A stretch of 64,000 nt of DNA from Scoparia ambigualis (GCA_963921215.1 OY992528.1:6594501-6658500); one strand, 5' to 3'. Numbered from the stretch's first letter, positions 10,885 to 22,754 are shown. Made by a program: numbers and translations. Notes: generated by a model from the sequence alone, not told the origin.

Positions 10885-13800
10885 TTATTTAAATACTTTT
10901 TTGCTTAACTCAGCGCCTTTTGTTGCGCTTGCTGAAAAAGAATACGATATTGCTTGCTTGTAGTTTTTTTATTAGGCCACGCACCATGAATACTTGGGCG
11001 TGGTCAGCATATTCTGCTCGTCTTTCCTCTCCATCATCGACAAATCCTGTCACTTTGTCCTTTCGCTCATTATACGAAACATGTGCTTTTAAAGAAATTT
11101 CGTCGAACAATATAACACAAAGCTTTTCCTCCGCCGACATTGTCTCTGCCTTCTTAGCAATTTGAGCTAATATTTTTTTATTTACGCCTGGCTTTAAATT
11201 ACTTTTTTGTATTAGTTTTATGAGAGTTTGTGGGGCAGGCAGTATTAAAATGCTTCTTAAAAAACGGTACCCTTTGGGACTTTGTTTTAAAATTGACAAA
11301 CTTGCAATTTTTTGGTCTAAAGTAAACCGTCGTCCTTTTTCATGTTTTTTATTTTGGCTCCACTGAATTTTCATGAGGAGTTTTGCCACACTAGAGCAAT
11401 TTTCAATAGTGCCTAGTACAGCAGGATTGGTAGCAAATTTTTTGCGGCTTTTATTTCTGCAGTCTGCTTTTTTATTTTATTCTTCATTTCGCAAATTTTT
11501 ATTTTTGCAGCATTTATTTGGCTGTGCAATTCTTTTTCTTTATCGCTGAGAAATAATAGTCTGCGAGTGTTTTTCTTGACACTACTTGTCCCTGTGAAAA
11601 TAGAATAAAGGGATTAAAACAAACATATTAATTATGAAAAATACCAGTTGGACATTAAAAAAATATTTTTGCATTTATAGAGAGATAGCCCAATACTTGA
11701 GGAAGGTTATACAGGCTATAAAAAAACTCAATATTAATGAAATTAATTAATGAATTGGAAAAATTATAATGTTAACTTAATGATAGTATAAATTATATTA
11801 AAGATTTTTAAGGACTCGTGATATGATGATACATGAGCACGATTTCCTATTAAATTAAAAGATGTCCGAAACCGCGGGGAACAGCTAGTACTACTATAAA
11901 ACTGTAATGGCTACTCTAATTAAACTAATTTATTCTTATTTAACTAACTCTAATGGCTATGTCTGTATAGACATGTAGGTATAGACTCTATACGTACATT
12001 AAGTTTATTTTCAAGAAGTTGGTTAAAACTTGGCATGAAGTATTTAAAATAAAAATAAAGTTTTCAGTTTGATTGCTTGGGGACCAATTTAAAATTTGAA
12101 CTTTGTTTCATTTCATTCCTTAAAGTAGAATCAAAGAAGCGGTTCATTGTGTATTGCGGGCAAAACCAAATCAAAATATTTAACGGTGAAAAAAATTACT
12201 TACATTCCTTTTGCTGCACATTTTCCATAAGTAAAGGAGTACTTGAAGGTGATACTTGCTTGTGTTCCAAAACACAGGTATCTGAAACATACAGGCACTT
12301 TTTAGTAATTATGTTAATATCTTTAACATAAACTGGTAAGTTTCTGCACTGTTTCATATTCAAAATAACAATGCTAAAAATACTAATTTATTTAAGTAAG
12401 TAACTACTTTTGTGTCCTATTTAAAAAAATAACATAATTCATGTACCATCCTTTTGCTGGACACTTTGTATAAATACAGGAATATTTGAAGGTGATACTG
12501 GCTTGTATTCCAAAACACAGGTATCTGAAACATACAGGCACTTTTTAGCAATATGTTAATATCATTTACATTAAATTGATAAGTTTCTGCAGCGTTTCTC
12601 ATTCATAATAATAAATGCTAAAAAAACTTAATTTTTATAACTAGTCTTGTGTCCTGTTTTATATTTCTTTGTTCTTTAGTAATGCAAACAAATATTTTAC
12701 TGTAAAAATAAAATAATACATACCATCCTTTTGCTGGACACTTTCTATATATACAGGGATATTTGAAGGTGATACTGGCTTGTGTTCCAAAACACAGGTA
12801 TCTGAAACATACAGGCACTTTTTAGCAATATGTTAATGTCATTGACATAAACTGAAAAGTTTCTGCAGTGTTTCTTATTCAAAATAATAAATGCCAGAAA
12901 AACTTATTTTTTATAACTAGTCTTGTGTCCTGTTTAACATTTATTTGTCAGCACTATACTATCACTTTCAAAAGGCTAATTTTTAAACTTCCTTTTTATA
13001 TAGATATTAATAATGTTACGATCACTTTTAAATATAAAATAAAATTTTACTGACCAACATTTTCTTTCGGCAAATGTTCTTTAATAGCTGTTGCCGTGGA
13101 CAATTTGTGTGCTGATAGCTGAAGTGAACCAAGACCTAAAACCAAATACAGCCAACAAACCTTTTTTATATTCTACTACTAGTAACAATAGTATGAATAA
13201 ATAAAATAAACATTGCACTTGCTGTTTTTCCATTTAAAGAGCTTATAATACTTTGCTCAAGTTTACTTGACCAAATAACTATTATTAATTACAAAAATAT
13301 ACCTTTAGACGATGTTGGATTGGTTAAGTTAGAAAGTTCTTGCATTGTCTTTCGAGGAATGATAATTTCCTCTCTGAAGACAATAGATCTGAAAGAATAA
13401 TAGGAATGAGAATAGACTGTATTTTTAAATAAAAATACATGTTTTCAGCGTAATTGTTTTTAAAAGGTAAACAAAGGAACAAAACATTACATAACATTAC
13501 GCTGATGCTGGTTTTGAACTGGATCCCCAATTTGTTTCATGTGACGATTCACTCAGGATCAATGCGATAATTAAATTCCAAATAAATATAATATACCATG
13601 GTAAAGATTAGAGTGGAGAGCAATTAAATGCATTTTTACTAACCTGGTATGTTCAATCTCGGCACAGCCACATTGCTAATTCTGCTAAAGCGACACATAA
13701 ACTTGTCTTCAAAGTGCAAGTGACACACACGGCGAAACTTATATATGTGCTCATTTGTCAGGCCCAAGATATCCCCACCAATTGCATGTACCCATGCAAA

Positions 13801-14168
13801 AAACCGTTCTTTATCCTTTTCTGGGTTTGGAAACCCATGAAGGATTTGTGACACGCCTAGAACAAATAATATTTTTATAATTAAACTTTTGATCAGGCTT
13901 ATTAACTTTTCTAAAGAATATGATTGTGTTAAGTCTCAGTGAATTAGCCTCATTATCAAATTTAGCTTACGCAAGCAATAAATAATATGAACTTAATTTG
14001 TTTTGACAAAGTAATACTCATAAGGTTTATTTACAAACAAATAATCAGAGTTGAATGAGTTGTGTTTGTAATCTAAACGGTCCCTTAGTTGTGTAGAAGT
14101 TAATTTAATTCAATATTACCTCCAGTTTCCTTGCAACCAGGTACGCAGCAATGCTTATCTGAAGGCAT
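10885..14168 (-). pseudogene. P-element/THAP-type transposase pseudogene, multi-exon
   Basis: The gene reads on the minus strand. Exon 1 (14168-14120) starts with Met and carries CCVPGC, the first cysteines of a THAP zinc finger. Exon 2 (13856-13644) completes the finger with VCHLHFEDKF and AVPRLN. Candidate exons follow at 13388-13303, 13135-13055, 12801-12724, 12524-12447 and 12281-12204, all with GT/AG borders. The last exon (from 11591) holds a Lys/Glu-rich coiled coil and the first part of the P-transposase RNase-H-like core (LFDEISLKAHVSYNER). It is inactive: the exon 2/exon 3 phase disagrees, frame slips occur at A-runs near 11430-11470 and near 10967, and the frame stops at 10885, losing most of the catalytic core. 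P elements usually encode around 750 residues; well under half of that survives here. Confidence 0.82.
12190..12945 (-). repeat. Tandem triplication of a 78-bp exon with its introns
   Basis: Three consecutive units (periods 277 and 243 bp) each contain a 78-bp exon (12801-12724, 12524-12447, 12281-12204) between AG and GT. Each encodes 26 codons beginning with the Asp-Thr-Cys-Val-Leu-Glu pattern and ending in VQQK. All three are phase 1 at both ends, so any number can be included without changing frame. Intron sequences are also conserved between units. The third copy (12281-12204) is the most diverged. Confidence 0.85.
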
Positions 14169-15197
14169 TTTAGACAATGTTTTTAACTTAGCACTAAAAA
14201 CGAGTCTTTTCTCAAACACAACACAGCACACAAAACAAACGAGCGTAAAAGTCTAGTCTATTTACTAGATACGACGGTATTATGCGGACCGAAGGAACAA
14301 CTATAGCTCAAATCAACGGAACACAGAAAAACACGTATATCACCTCACTTGCAAATAAAACAAAAATCTGCGTAACCGAAACTCACACGAAAGTTCAAAA
14401 CCACCGCACCTGCCGGCATAGACATATTAGGTATTGCTGATAAACTACTTTGGTTTTCCTACTATTTTTACTACCATATTTGATAAATTGACAAGTTAAA
14501 AAAGCTAACAGCTCATTTATTTATTTACTAAAATAAACAGTGAGACTTCTTAGTAAACATTTTTTTTTAATTTAATAATAAATATAATAATGAACGAAAA
14601 TATCAAAAATCCTAAGCAACATAATATAAATGAAATCTACTTTAATGGTAGTATTTTCTTTTAAGTCATTAATTTCCTTGTCTGTTTAACGCCATCTATT
14701 CAAACTAGAGTGAACTATTTACAAATGAGCTGCCATCTATAATTTCTAGTGGAAAAATTTTCGCAGTTACCCTACCCAAATAGAAAAGTTACCTTTTTAT
14801 TACGATCTGTAGGCGACTTATTGACTTTGTAATTTTCCAGCATTGTACAGACTAGGCTTCCCAATTGTTAGTATAGTTCGTGCCAAACTTCTAGCTCGCT
14901 CTGAAGTTGCGACGCGCAGGTGTACTGTTAGCAATATTATCATTCGAGCGTTATAATTACAAAATAAAATAACATGACAATTTATAAATTAAGCGTTTTA
15001 TTTATCTTTTAATACCCAAAATTAAGCAGGATAAATTATAATAACAACAATTAAATTATAAGCATACATATATTTTAAAAAAAATATAATTTTTATGAAG
15101 CTGTGGAAACATTAAATTACATTACAGTGGTTTTACACCTTTTATATAGTCTGTTAATGATTTGCTTGAGCACGGCAAGACTTCGCTTTCATCGTCG
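14169..15197. other. No gene recognised
   Basis: A+T-rich sequence upstream of the P-like pseudogene. It presumably includes that gene's promoter, but no clear core promoter motif stands out. Confidence 0.3.
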
Positions 15198-15302
15198 TCA
15201 GATTACAGATATACTTTTCTCTGCTTCTTTCTTCAAAAACTCCGATATGTTGTAAATAATTTTTCTTGCTTGCCGACGTAAAACTGTATTACGTCTAGTC
15301 AT
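15198..15302 (-). pseudogene. Short basic N-terminal ORF, probable transposon fragment
   Basis: A 34-codon frame begins MTRRNTVLRRQARKII and continues YNISEFLKKEAEKS. It then stops, while another frame just beyond encodes an acidic/serine stretch. The arrangement looks like the N-terminal leader of an insect transposon-linked protein that contains Arg/Lys-rich helix and KKEAE motifs. I cannot name the family with certainty. It lies 1 kb upstream of the THAP exon on the same strand. Confidence 0.35.
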
Positions 15303-15479
15303 TTTAACAGCCTTTCAAAACAGTACTTACTCCTAATTTAATAACAGTATGTAACGAAAAAATAAATCAACAACTTGAAACAGTAACGTAATAACAACAA
15401 ACAATATATACTATATCGCGACGCGATCAAATAAAATATACACGTGACTGTACTTTCCACTGCTAAACCAAAAACAAAC

Positions 15480-15830
15480 GAATACACATGGCGAGCGCGC
15501 ATGGGCAGGGGTGCGCGGGGGTGTGCCCAGCCCCCTCTAACTGCTTACGTCCCGCCGATACCTATATTGTGCTATTGCGACGCCACTCGCCTCGTGTTCA
15601 CAGCGAGCTAGATGATTGGCGAGGGTTATACTAAGATTACAGCCCCTGGACTGGTCGAGCAGTCGCGGGCGGCCGCTGGCAGTATCCTGCAAATGTAAAC
15701 AGCGCATAGGATAGCACGAGGCAAGTCGCGGTCGGGCGCGAACAGTCGCGGGAGGCCGCGAGCCGTCGCGGACGGCCGCGAGCAGTCGTGCCGCTGCTGC
15801 CCGCCGCTGCCATTTCGGTGTGATTTGAGA
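15480..15830. other. GC-rich patch with imperfect GTCGCGG repeats
   Basis: Repeated GTCGCGG(G/A)CGGCCGCGAGC-like words occur at about 15650-15790 in otherwise A+T-rich DNA. It could be the CpG-rich promoter of a neighbouring gene or the end of a mobile element. No ORF is convincing. Confidence 0.35.
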
Positions 15831-16289
15831 CTACACCAACTTAGTAACCTGGAAGAACCAACTTTCCGTACTTTAATTTGCTAGTAGTAAATTAAACAAT
15901 TAAATTGAACTTTATGAAATGAAACAATTAAAATTGAACTTAATGCTTGTTAGTATTAAGTACAAATAAAAGAAAACAAAATTAAAATCACTTAGCTTCT
16001 AACTGGAACACGTAGCCCTTACACAAAATTAAACCGGATGTTTTAATTGTTAATTAATAGTTTATAATTTTCTTAAAAATCCAAAGGCTGAATACGCTTC
16101 TTCAAATATTTTACGATAAAAAATAATAATAGTATAATTAATAAATAAAAAAAATGATTAAGTAAGTATTATTATTTTTTTATTTAATTTTTTTTCGTAT
16201 TTTTCATATTTTTTTTTATAATACCTCTTTAGATAAAATACTGGCTGGTTCGTTGGCCCACTTCACTTCAGAGGCAAATATTTTATTAG

Positions 16290-16490
16290 TAATTGACGTA
16301 ATTATAATTGATAATCCGCAAAAGACCACAAAATCTCGAGTTGGTTTTTCACGTAAGTAGGTATATGTTTTTTTAATAAGGCGGTGTTTTGCGTTTGTGG
16401 AATTGTACGTTGTTGGTAATTGACGTAATTATTTCTACTAATCCACAAAACACCGCAAAACCTCGAGTTGGTGTTTCACGTATATGGTTT
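16290..16490 (+). repeat. Imperfect direct duplication upstream of the piggyBac gene
   Basis: A segment starting ATTGACGTAATTAT and containing CCTCGAGTTGGTGTTTCACG (or its variant) occurs at about 16294-16366 and again at about 16421-16490, offset by about 128 bp. It lies 400-600 bp upstream of the piggyBac-type start codon, so a regulatory role is possible but unsupported. Confidence 0.5.
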
Positions 16491-16883
16491 TATCCGTCTA
16501 AAGTGTTTTGAGCACTTAAAGTGTTATGCATTTTATATTTAAATAAAAGCTTAAACTTACATCTATTTTATTAGTAGATTTTTTAAAGTTTTTAGTAAAA
16601 TAATGTTTATAATAACAATAATGTTTACCTCCGTAGAGTGTCGGTGGGAATGCCGGGTGTCCAGCCAGTGACAAGGTCTATTTTGAAATTTTTACTACCT
16701 TCAACTTATTTTAACCAATAATAGTGTTTGACATCATTCTATTCTATGTTCTATGCGCTCGAATACAAAATTATGATTGGCTATCGTGTTCATAAAAAAG
16801 TGTAAGTATTGGTCGTTGAAAACAAATGGTGACGCATTTGTGAACATGATTGTGTGGTTTCAGTGCAACTGCTTGTAAACAAG

Positions 16884-19492
16884 ATGTTTAGAGATGATTT
16901 ATTGTAAGTAAATTACAAGTACCTATTAAATGTCAATTTAAACAGAAAGATGTATAATTATAACAAATAAATATTTTTTGTTGATACACAGGATTAGTGG
17001 AATTTTTCAATACTTTTGTGAAATTTGTATTTATATATTTTAGGGACACTTCTAGGCCGGGTACTCCACCAGTAAACCCGTGCCACAAAGGTAGGCGGCT
17101 GAGTTATAGATACGACATTAGCAAGTCCCACCCAGGTGCTAGTCAAAGGCAGCAGTCGCTACTTGATATGGCTCTAAATTTAGAGAGGGACGATATGACA
17201 TTTTTACCTCCACTAGTTAAAAAAGGTAATAAGCTACTTTCTATTATATTTAACTTGTTTATTTTGCCTATAAGTTTAGACTTTGGCAAATATTCTGATT
17301 ATTTTATATCTTGTTTTATTAAGCTGTTTCAAGGGTATACGGTGGAAATGACACCTGGTGAAAGTCTGAGGTCCGCAGACACTTTAGATTTGGAACTAGC
17401 ACCCCATAGAAGCATAAGAAGGCAAAAATCTCTATCTGTGCCCATGTTGTAAGAGTGCTTCGTTCAATATTTTTAGCAGTTATACAAAATATGATATTGT
17501 TATATTTTTGTGATAATAATTACTTTTCTATATTTTAGGTTAGAAGCGTTAGAAAAGGTAGCAGCAGCTGACGTGGAAGAGGAGGATGTTGAAGAAACAT
17601 TATTACAGCACAGAGCACACATAAACCGATGGTTGTTGGGACCTGCACTATCAAACTCGCCTCCTACTATACCACCAGCGTCCTCTTCACCACAACCTGG
17701 CCCTAGCGGAGTTACCGCTCGGGTTGAGCACCAAACTCCGGCACGAGAAAGTGACATGGATAGCGACTACGACGACGTATTTGATACCAATGTCGATTTC
17801 ACTTCGCGTATAGAGCGGGACATACCCGATGACACTGCAGAGTTTGGCGTTGAACTCCAGCAGGCCATTGAACAAATGGAAGAGAAGATGGACCGTTGCC
17901 AAGATGACCTGCTCGGCGGCAACAACGTATTTAATTGGTCCGAGGATTTTAGTACCTTCACTAGTACTCGCGATTCTTTTACAGGTACTCCCGGGCCAAC
18001 GAAAGATTTTTCCGAGGTAGTTAGCGCTTTTACTGCTATATGGGACATAGAAATAATGTCTCTTATAGCAGTAGAAACAAATAGGTATGCTGAACAGGTC
18101 ATACAGACTCAAATGCTCTCCCGAAAGTCGCGGCTCAAATATTGGACGCCAACTAATGTTGAAGAGCTGTATAGGCTATTCGCAATATTTATTTTTATGG
18201 GCCTGGACCCCAGGACAAAACAAAGTGAGTATTGGATGACATCAACTGTCTTAGCAATGCCAGGCTTTAGAAAGTTGATGTCATTCAATAGATTCATTCT
18301 TTTGATAAAGTTCCTTCACTTTGTAGATAATAATGATGAAAGTCAAAATGCTCTACAAATTGAAGGAGAATCCCTTTCTCCCAAACTGTACAAATTGTCA
18401 CCAATTATATACCATCTCAATAAGAGATTTTCAGAGCTGTACAGTTTAGAGGAAAATTTGTCAATAGATGAATCCCTCACTCTCTTCAAGGGAAGACTGT
18501 CCTGGATCCAGGCAATACGTTCGAAGGCCGCTCTCTTCGGCATAAAATCATTGGAACTGTGCGAGTCCCGTACCGGATACATGTATAGGTTCCAAATATA
18601 TACTGGAAAATCACAAACTTCAAACACTGATGTCGTTTCAGTCAGCTCTGATCTTGGTGAAAAGACTACAAAAATAGTATTGGGGCTGATTGTAGGCCTT
18701 ATGGGGAAGGGGCACTGTCTCACCATGGACAACTTTTATAACAGCCCTGCTCTCGCGCGACATCTTAAATCTAAACGCATTGACTGCCTTGGCACTTTGC
18801 GTGTGAATCGCAAACATGTGCCTGAGGCAATAAATAAGTTAAAAAAGAACGTGCCAAGGGGCACAATTGTGGCCCAGCATTCGGGTGATGTTTCTGTTTT
18901 GGCATGGAAAGATGTGAAAATTGTGAACATGATTTCCACTTTCCATGACAAAACAACTTTTGCGGGGACAAGGGCCGGGAAATCCCTTCAAAAGCCTACC
19001 AGCGTCCGAGACTATAATCTCTCCATGGGAGGCATCGATCTGAAAGATCAGATGCTTTCCATGTACTTGATGGAACAAAAAAGGTGCTTGAAATGGTACA
19101 TTAAGCTTTTTAAGCGTCTGCTTAATGTGTCTATACTTAACTCTTATATAATGTGCAATAAGAGCAGAGAATCGTCACCTGTGCTGAATCTGGAGGCTAT
19201 CGATCACCGGACTTACCGCTATGAATTAGCTGAGAGACTTTCTCAAATTGGACGAGTAGAAGTCTCTCGGCCAGTTCCTGCTGATGAAATAAATGTAACA
19301 CGATTACGACGCGACATCCCTCACAACCCCGTCATATCACGAGGTAGGACAATGCAACGACGGCGTTGTGCGAGATGTGGTACCAAGGGCGTAGAAAAAA
19401 GAGTTTTGTCTGCTTGTACAGTATGCAACGTTGGACTGTGCTTTGGTACCGAGTGTTGGAAGGATTACCACAGCCTCGAAAATTTAAAGTAA
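16884..19492 (+). CDS. piggyBac-type transposase or derived protein, four exons, intact
   Basis: Exons 16884-16903, 17044-17225, 17334-17448 and 17539-19492 have GT/AG borders and compatible phases. Together they give 2,271 nt, exactly 756 codons plus TAA. The first ~200 residues are acidic and Pro/Ser rich. The DDE_Tnp_1_7 core follows, with acidic residues at the expected motifs: SIDESL (D416), TMDNFYNS (D503) and GGIDLKDQM (D606, D609). The C-terminus is a cysteine-rich finger (CARCGTKG...CTVCNVGLC...CWKDYH) that in piggyBac recognises terminal DNA. A splice-acceptor-like TTTCAG lies about 25 bp before the ATG, hinting at a 5'-UTR intron, and AATAAA follows at 19546. No TTAA-bounded piggyBac ends were found nearby. 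Intactness, multiple introns and lack of ends favour a domesticated gene, but an element with divergent ends is not excluded. Confidence 0.88.
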
Positions 19493-19545
19493 TTCTATTG
19501 TTTATTTTTTTTATTTTATTTGGTCTTTTTTATTGTAAATTATTA

Positions 19546-19551
19546 AATAAA
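19546..19551 (+). terminator. Polyadenylation signal of the piggyBac-type gene
   Basis: AATAAA lies 54 bp after the stop codon, followed by a second overlapping AATAAC-like word and T-rich sequence. Confidence 0.5.
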
Positions 19552-19623
19552 TAACTAATTACTAAATGGCGTTTTTTTTCATTCCCATACAGTATTTCTT
19601 GAATCTATTTGCTTATATATATA

Positions 19624-19755
19624 GCCCGAATAGTGCTATCGAAAATATCGACTTACAGTAATACTATCTATACTATCAACAGTATCGATAGTTAAAATTA
19701 GGCGATACTATTGATCTTTGTCGATATAGTATGGATATTTTCGATAGGGCCCCGG
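19624..19755. repeat. Small palindromic repeat rich in TATCGA
   Basis: CTATCGAAAATATC on the left is matched in reverse by GATATTTTCGATAG on the right, with further CGATAG/CTATCG words between. The size and shape fit a small MITE, but no target duplication was identified. Confidence 0.45.
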
Positions 19756-19916
19756 GTGACTGCGGATATATACTTACCTAAAGCATTTTGGTTTAATGCT
19801 TTAAAGGTTTTATACCTACATAAGTATTTCTTCTTTGCTTGTTAACTCACATTGACAATTTTTTTTGTATTATTTTGGTTGATTTTTGTTTGTTTATTTA
19901 TATATATTTTTTATAG

Positions 19917-20035
19917 TAGAAGGAGGGAAACGAGCAAGCGGGTCACTTGATGGAAAGTAATCACCGCCGCCCATGGACACCAGCAAAACCAGAGGAATCG
20001 CAGACGCGTTGCCGGCCTTTAAGAGCGTTGTAACA
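19917..20035 (+). repeat. Dispersed repeat R3, partial copy
   Basis: It carries the R3 start (GGAGGGAAACGAGCAAGCGG, then GTCACTTGATGG) and GCAGACGCGTTGCCGGCCTT. It is cut off before the poly-G block and followed by the Mutator-like element. Confidence 0.65.
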
Positions 20036-20090
20036 TTTTTCCGCGCTCGGTGTTTAGGTTTTTACCGCTTGACAACGCGACGGAGTGAGC

Positions 20091-21026
20091 GTTCAGGCTC
20101 ATAATGTCCCTTTCCCGTAATATCCCTCGGTTTCAAAAAATCCAATTCCCAAAATGTCCCTTTCCCGAAACATCCCTTTCCCAAAATGTCCCTTTCCCAA
20201 AATGTCCCTTTCCCAAAATGTCCCTTTCCCATAATGTCCCTTCTTACAATAACCCCTTCCTATGACAGATACTCGTAGATTGCATTGTTAAATGTATAAA
20301 TTAAAATCATTTGGTCAATCAACTTTTAATACATAAAACTTAACATAATTAGAACTTCACAATGTAATTGTTAAATACCCAAAGTTATATTTTTTTATAA
20401 AAACAAAACAAAGAAAATCTTAACAATATATTTTTTTTCAAAAACTGACCCATTGTATATGGTCAATTAACTTTGAATACCTACATAAAACTAAACATAT
20501 TCAGAACTTTTCAATATAATTTTAAATGAAGTTATTTAAACAAAGAAAGTCTTAAAAATAGCACTTTACTCAAAAACGATTGTCATTTGTTTTGTTTGTA
20601 GGTTTTGTAGGTATATATTATATTTTTTTATCGAATTGTATGTTTCTTAGCCTTCTGCGATTTGGCATCTTTTTAAACAACACATCTTGAATCCGTCTAT
20701 CCCAATATTTACTTTCTTTTCGTAATTTATGTTTAAAATTGTATAAATTGGGGTTCTTTGGAACACGGGCATTAATACGTCGGTGCCATCCTTCTAGGGC
20801 GTTTGTTGTGCGGTGACGCTGACTAGCGCAACTCAGTACTACGAGTATCTGTCATAGGAAGGGGTTATTGTAAGAAGAGACATTATGGGAAAAGGACATT
20901 TTGGGAAAGGGACATTTCGGGAAAGGGACATTTTGGGAAAGGGACATTCTGGGAAAGGGACGTTTCGGGAAAGGGACTTTTTGAAACCGAGGGACATTAC
21001 GGGAAAGGGACATTATGAGCCTGAAC
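20091..21026. mobile_element. Mutator-like element with repeat-built arms
   Basis: Inverted arms of about 180-190 bp begin GTTCAGGCTCATAATGTCCC. Each arm is mostly a tandem array of a 16-bp word (AAAATGTCCCTTTCCC and variants, about eight per arm). Flanks GGAGTGAGC (20082-20090) and GGAGTGATG (21028-21036) agree at 7 of 9 positions, consistent with a decayed 9-bp duplication. A MULE transposase C-terminal fragment lies inside on the minus strand, which supports the superfamily call. The element is about 0.94 kb and cannot be autonomous. Confidence 0.78.
20618..20851 (-). pseudogene. MULE transposase C-terminal fragment
   Basis: An open stretch of 77 codons plus stop with no start codon encodes TTNALEGWHRRINARVP, then KNPNLYNF, KLRKES and a basic tail. 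The TTNALEGWHRR motif is characteristic of the C-terminal part of Mutator-like transposases, often FLYWCH-linked in insects. The catalytic core is absent. The fragment has been kept open to its natural stop. Confidence 0.72.
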
Positions 21027-21334
21027 GGGAGTGATGTGAGTTTTGCCTCACGCGTACGGCACACAGTTGCGACCCGGGACGACTGAACGATCTTGATCTA
21101 CACAGAGCACGGAATCGCCGCGCGCCCGGGCAATAGCTGGCGCGTAGCGGGCGGATTCCGTGCTCTGCTCTGTGATCCTGTAGGTATGGCGTACCTATAT
21201 TTTAATAAGTAAAAAAGTAAAGTTTACGAAAAAAATAAGAATACTGTCCACAATATATTATTTATGTAGGTATTTAAATTAAATTTATACAAATTTGGAT
21301 AATGAAATTAACAGAGTAGGTATGTAGGTACCTA

Positions 21335-22444
21335 GGGAGGTAACAGTGACTCATGTGTTTTTTGAAAAGCTAAATTAAATATAAATCCATACTGGATTGA
21401 TATGAAACTTATACATATTATTCATTAACTATTATAGTTTTACACTGTATCAACACAATTCCATAAAATAGGTTTAAAATAAAATAAATAATAGAAAACA
21501 AAAAAAAGATTTTTGAGCCACTGTGCACACCCAGGTGTCCACAGTGACCCAACCCTGGGGTCCACAGTGGCTCAAAAGGTACACAGTGACTCATCAAAAG
21601 GAGTAATAAATATAGTCAAAATAATTCAAGTTTTATATATTTATTAAAGAAAAAAACAAGTTATTCTAACAGTCTACAAACTCTTTGTCTTACAAACAAT
21701 GCTAACAATGTACTCTTTATAATTGAGTCACTGTGCACTACTACGCCATTTTGAAAACTTTGTTTTGTAACAATAAAACTGAAATCCAATTCTCATAATA
21801 AAACTGTATGAATGAAGATTATACAATATTTATCAACCAGCAAATATAATAGTCATAACCAATTGCCCTTATTTTACGTAAAAATTGGTTGCCTGTAAAG
21901 TCGGTATACGGGCGAAAGTTTTACGTGACAACGACTTTGAGTGGTAAAATAATTTTAATGTGAATATTCATTCGTATAGTAGGAAGAAGGATGAAATAAT
22001 AGTAACAATTTAAAACATTTATTTATACAAAGAATTATATTTAAAACATTAATTTATATAAAGAATCTCGCACTGAATTTCATATTAACAAAATCTTAGG
22101 CGGGCTAACCATGCCCGAGTGGAAGGGACGCGTGCCTCTCACTCGCTCTCATTGTGAGCGCATAACGTGAGCGGAGCGTAACGCAGTTTCTTGAAGTGTC
22201 ACCCGGCAAACCAATTTATAAGACGTTGTCACGTCAAAAAAACAGAGAAACTTACCTTAAAATCTAATTTCATCCAAGCGAAATTTGTTTTCTCTCTGTG
22301 ACACAACACTACGACACTGCACCGGCCGGCCGACTAGTTCAAACACGTTTGGGGGTTACGTGCTATAGTGTGCAAAAGAGACAAACCTACTTTATGCTTT
22401 GTCTAACCTGGAAACATTAATGAGTCACTGTTACTCCTTGACCC
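21335..22444. mobile_element. Non-autonomous pogo-family element, copy A
   Basis: It is flanked by TA on both sides. The right end reads ...AGTAACAGTGACTC in reverse, then GGGTCAAGG; the left end lacks six bases (TCAAGG) of the terminal repeat. About 440 bp of one end and 360 bp of the other match the ends of the larger copy B (24812-29120) in inverted orientation, but the transposase is missing. Subterminal CACAGTGGCTCA/CACAGTGACTCA words cluster near 21510-21600 and 21725. R1 is inserted at 21885-22235. Confidence 0.83.
21885..22235 (-). repeat. Dispersed element R1, copy 2, inserted in pogo copy A
   Basis: Pogo copy B has uninterrupted sequence at the matching place (about 25040), showing that R1 is an insertion here. 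The A-run beside it (five on one side, seven on the other) suggests a duplicated A/T target. Its ends are TTGGTTGCC and CACGTC in this orientation. Confidence 0.8.
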
Positions 22445-22446
22445 TA

Positions 22447-22754
22447 CTTATAAAAATAAACGAGTTTTTCCCGACAACGGCGAAGCAAAAAGGGAGATTA
22501 TGATCTTGACCAATAATAGATAAGATTATGATCTTGACCGATAATAGATATGTACCTATGTATGTTCGTGCATCTGTTTCCTCACAACTTATAAATTACT
22601 AATCATAATTTGACAAAATGAGGTAGGTATCGTTGGAAGTACCTAAATCACTGGTTAAAGGCTATGACGTTACATTAAATCGAATATGGCGCCCTCTGAA
22701 AGACATGAAGTAGAAAATAAAAAAAATGATGCCGTGTTTGATATCAAAGTTGCT
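22447..22754. other. Spacer with a short direct repeat
   Basis: AGATTATGATCTTGACC recurs 31 bp apart near 22495-22545. There is nothing else of note. Confidence 0.35.

Noticed and set aside
10920..11165. 81-codon plus-strand frame
   Set aside because: It is antisense to the P-like transposase exon, which has clear family motifs on the minus strand.
17687..19078. Several minus-strand open frames of 66-141 codons opposite the piggyBac gene
   Set aside because: They lie antisense within exon 4 of an intact gene, have no domain, and are explained by its codon composition.
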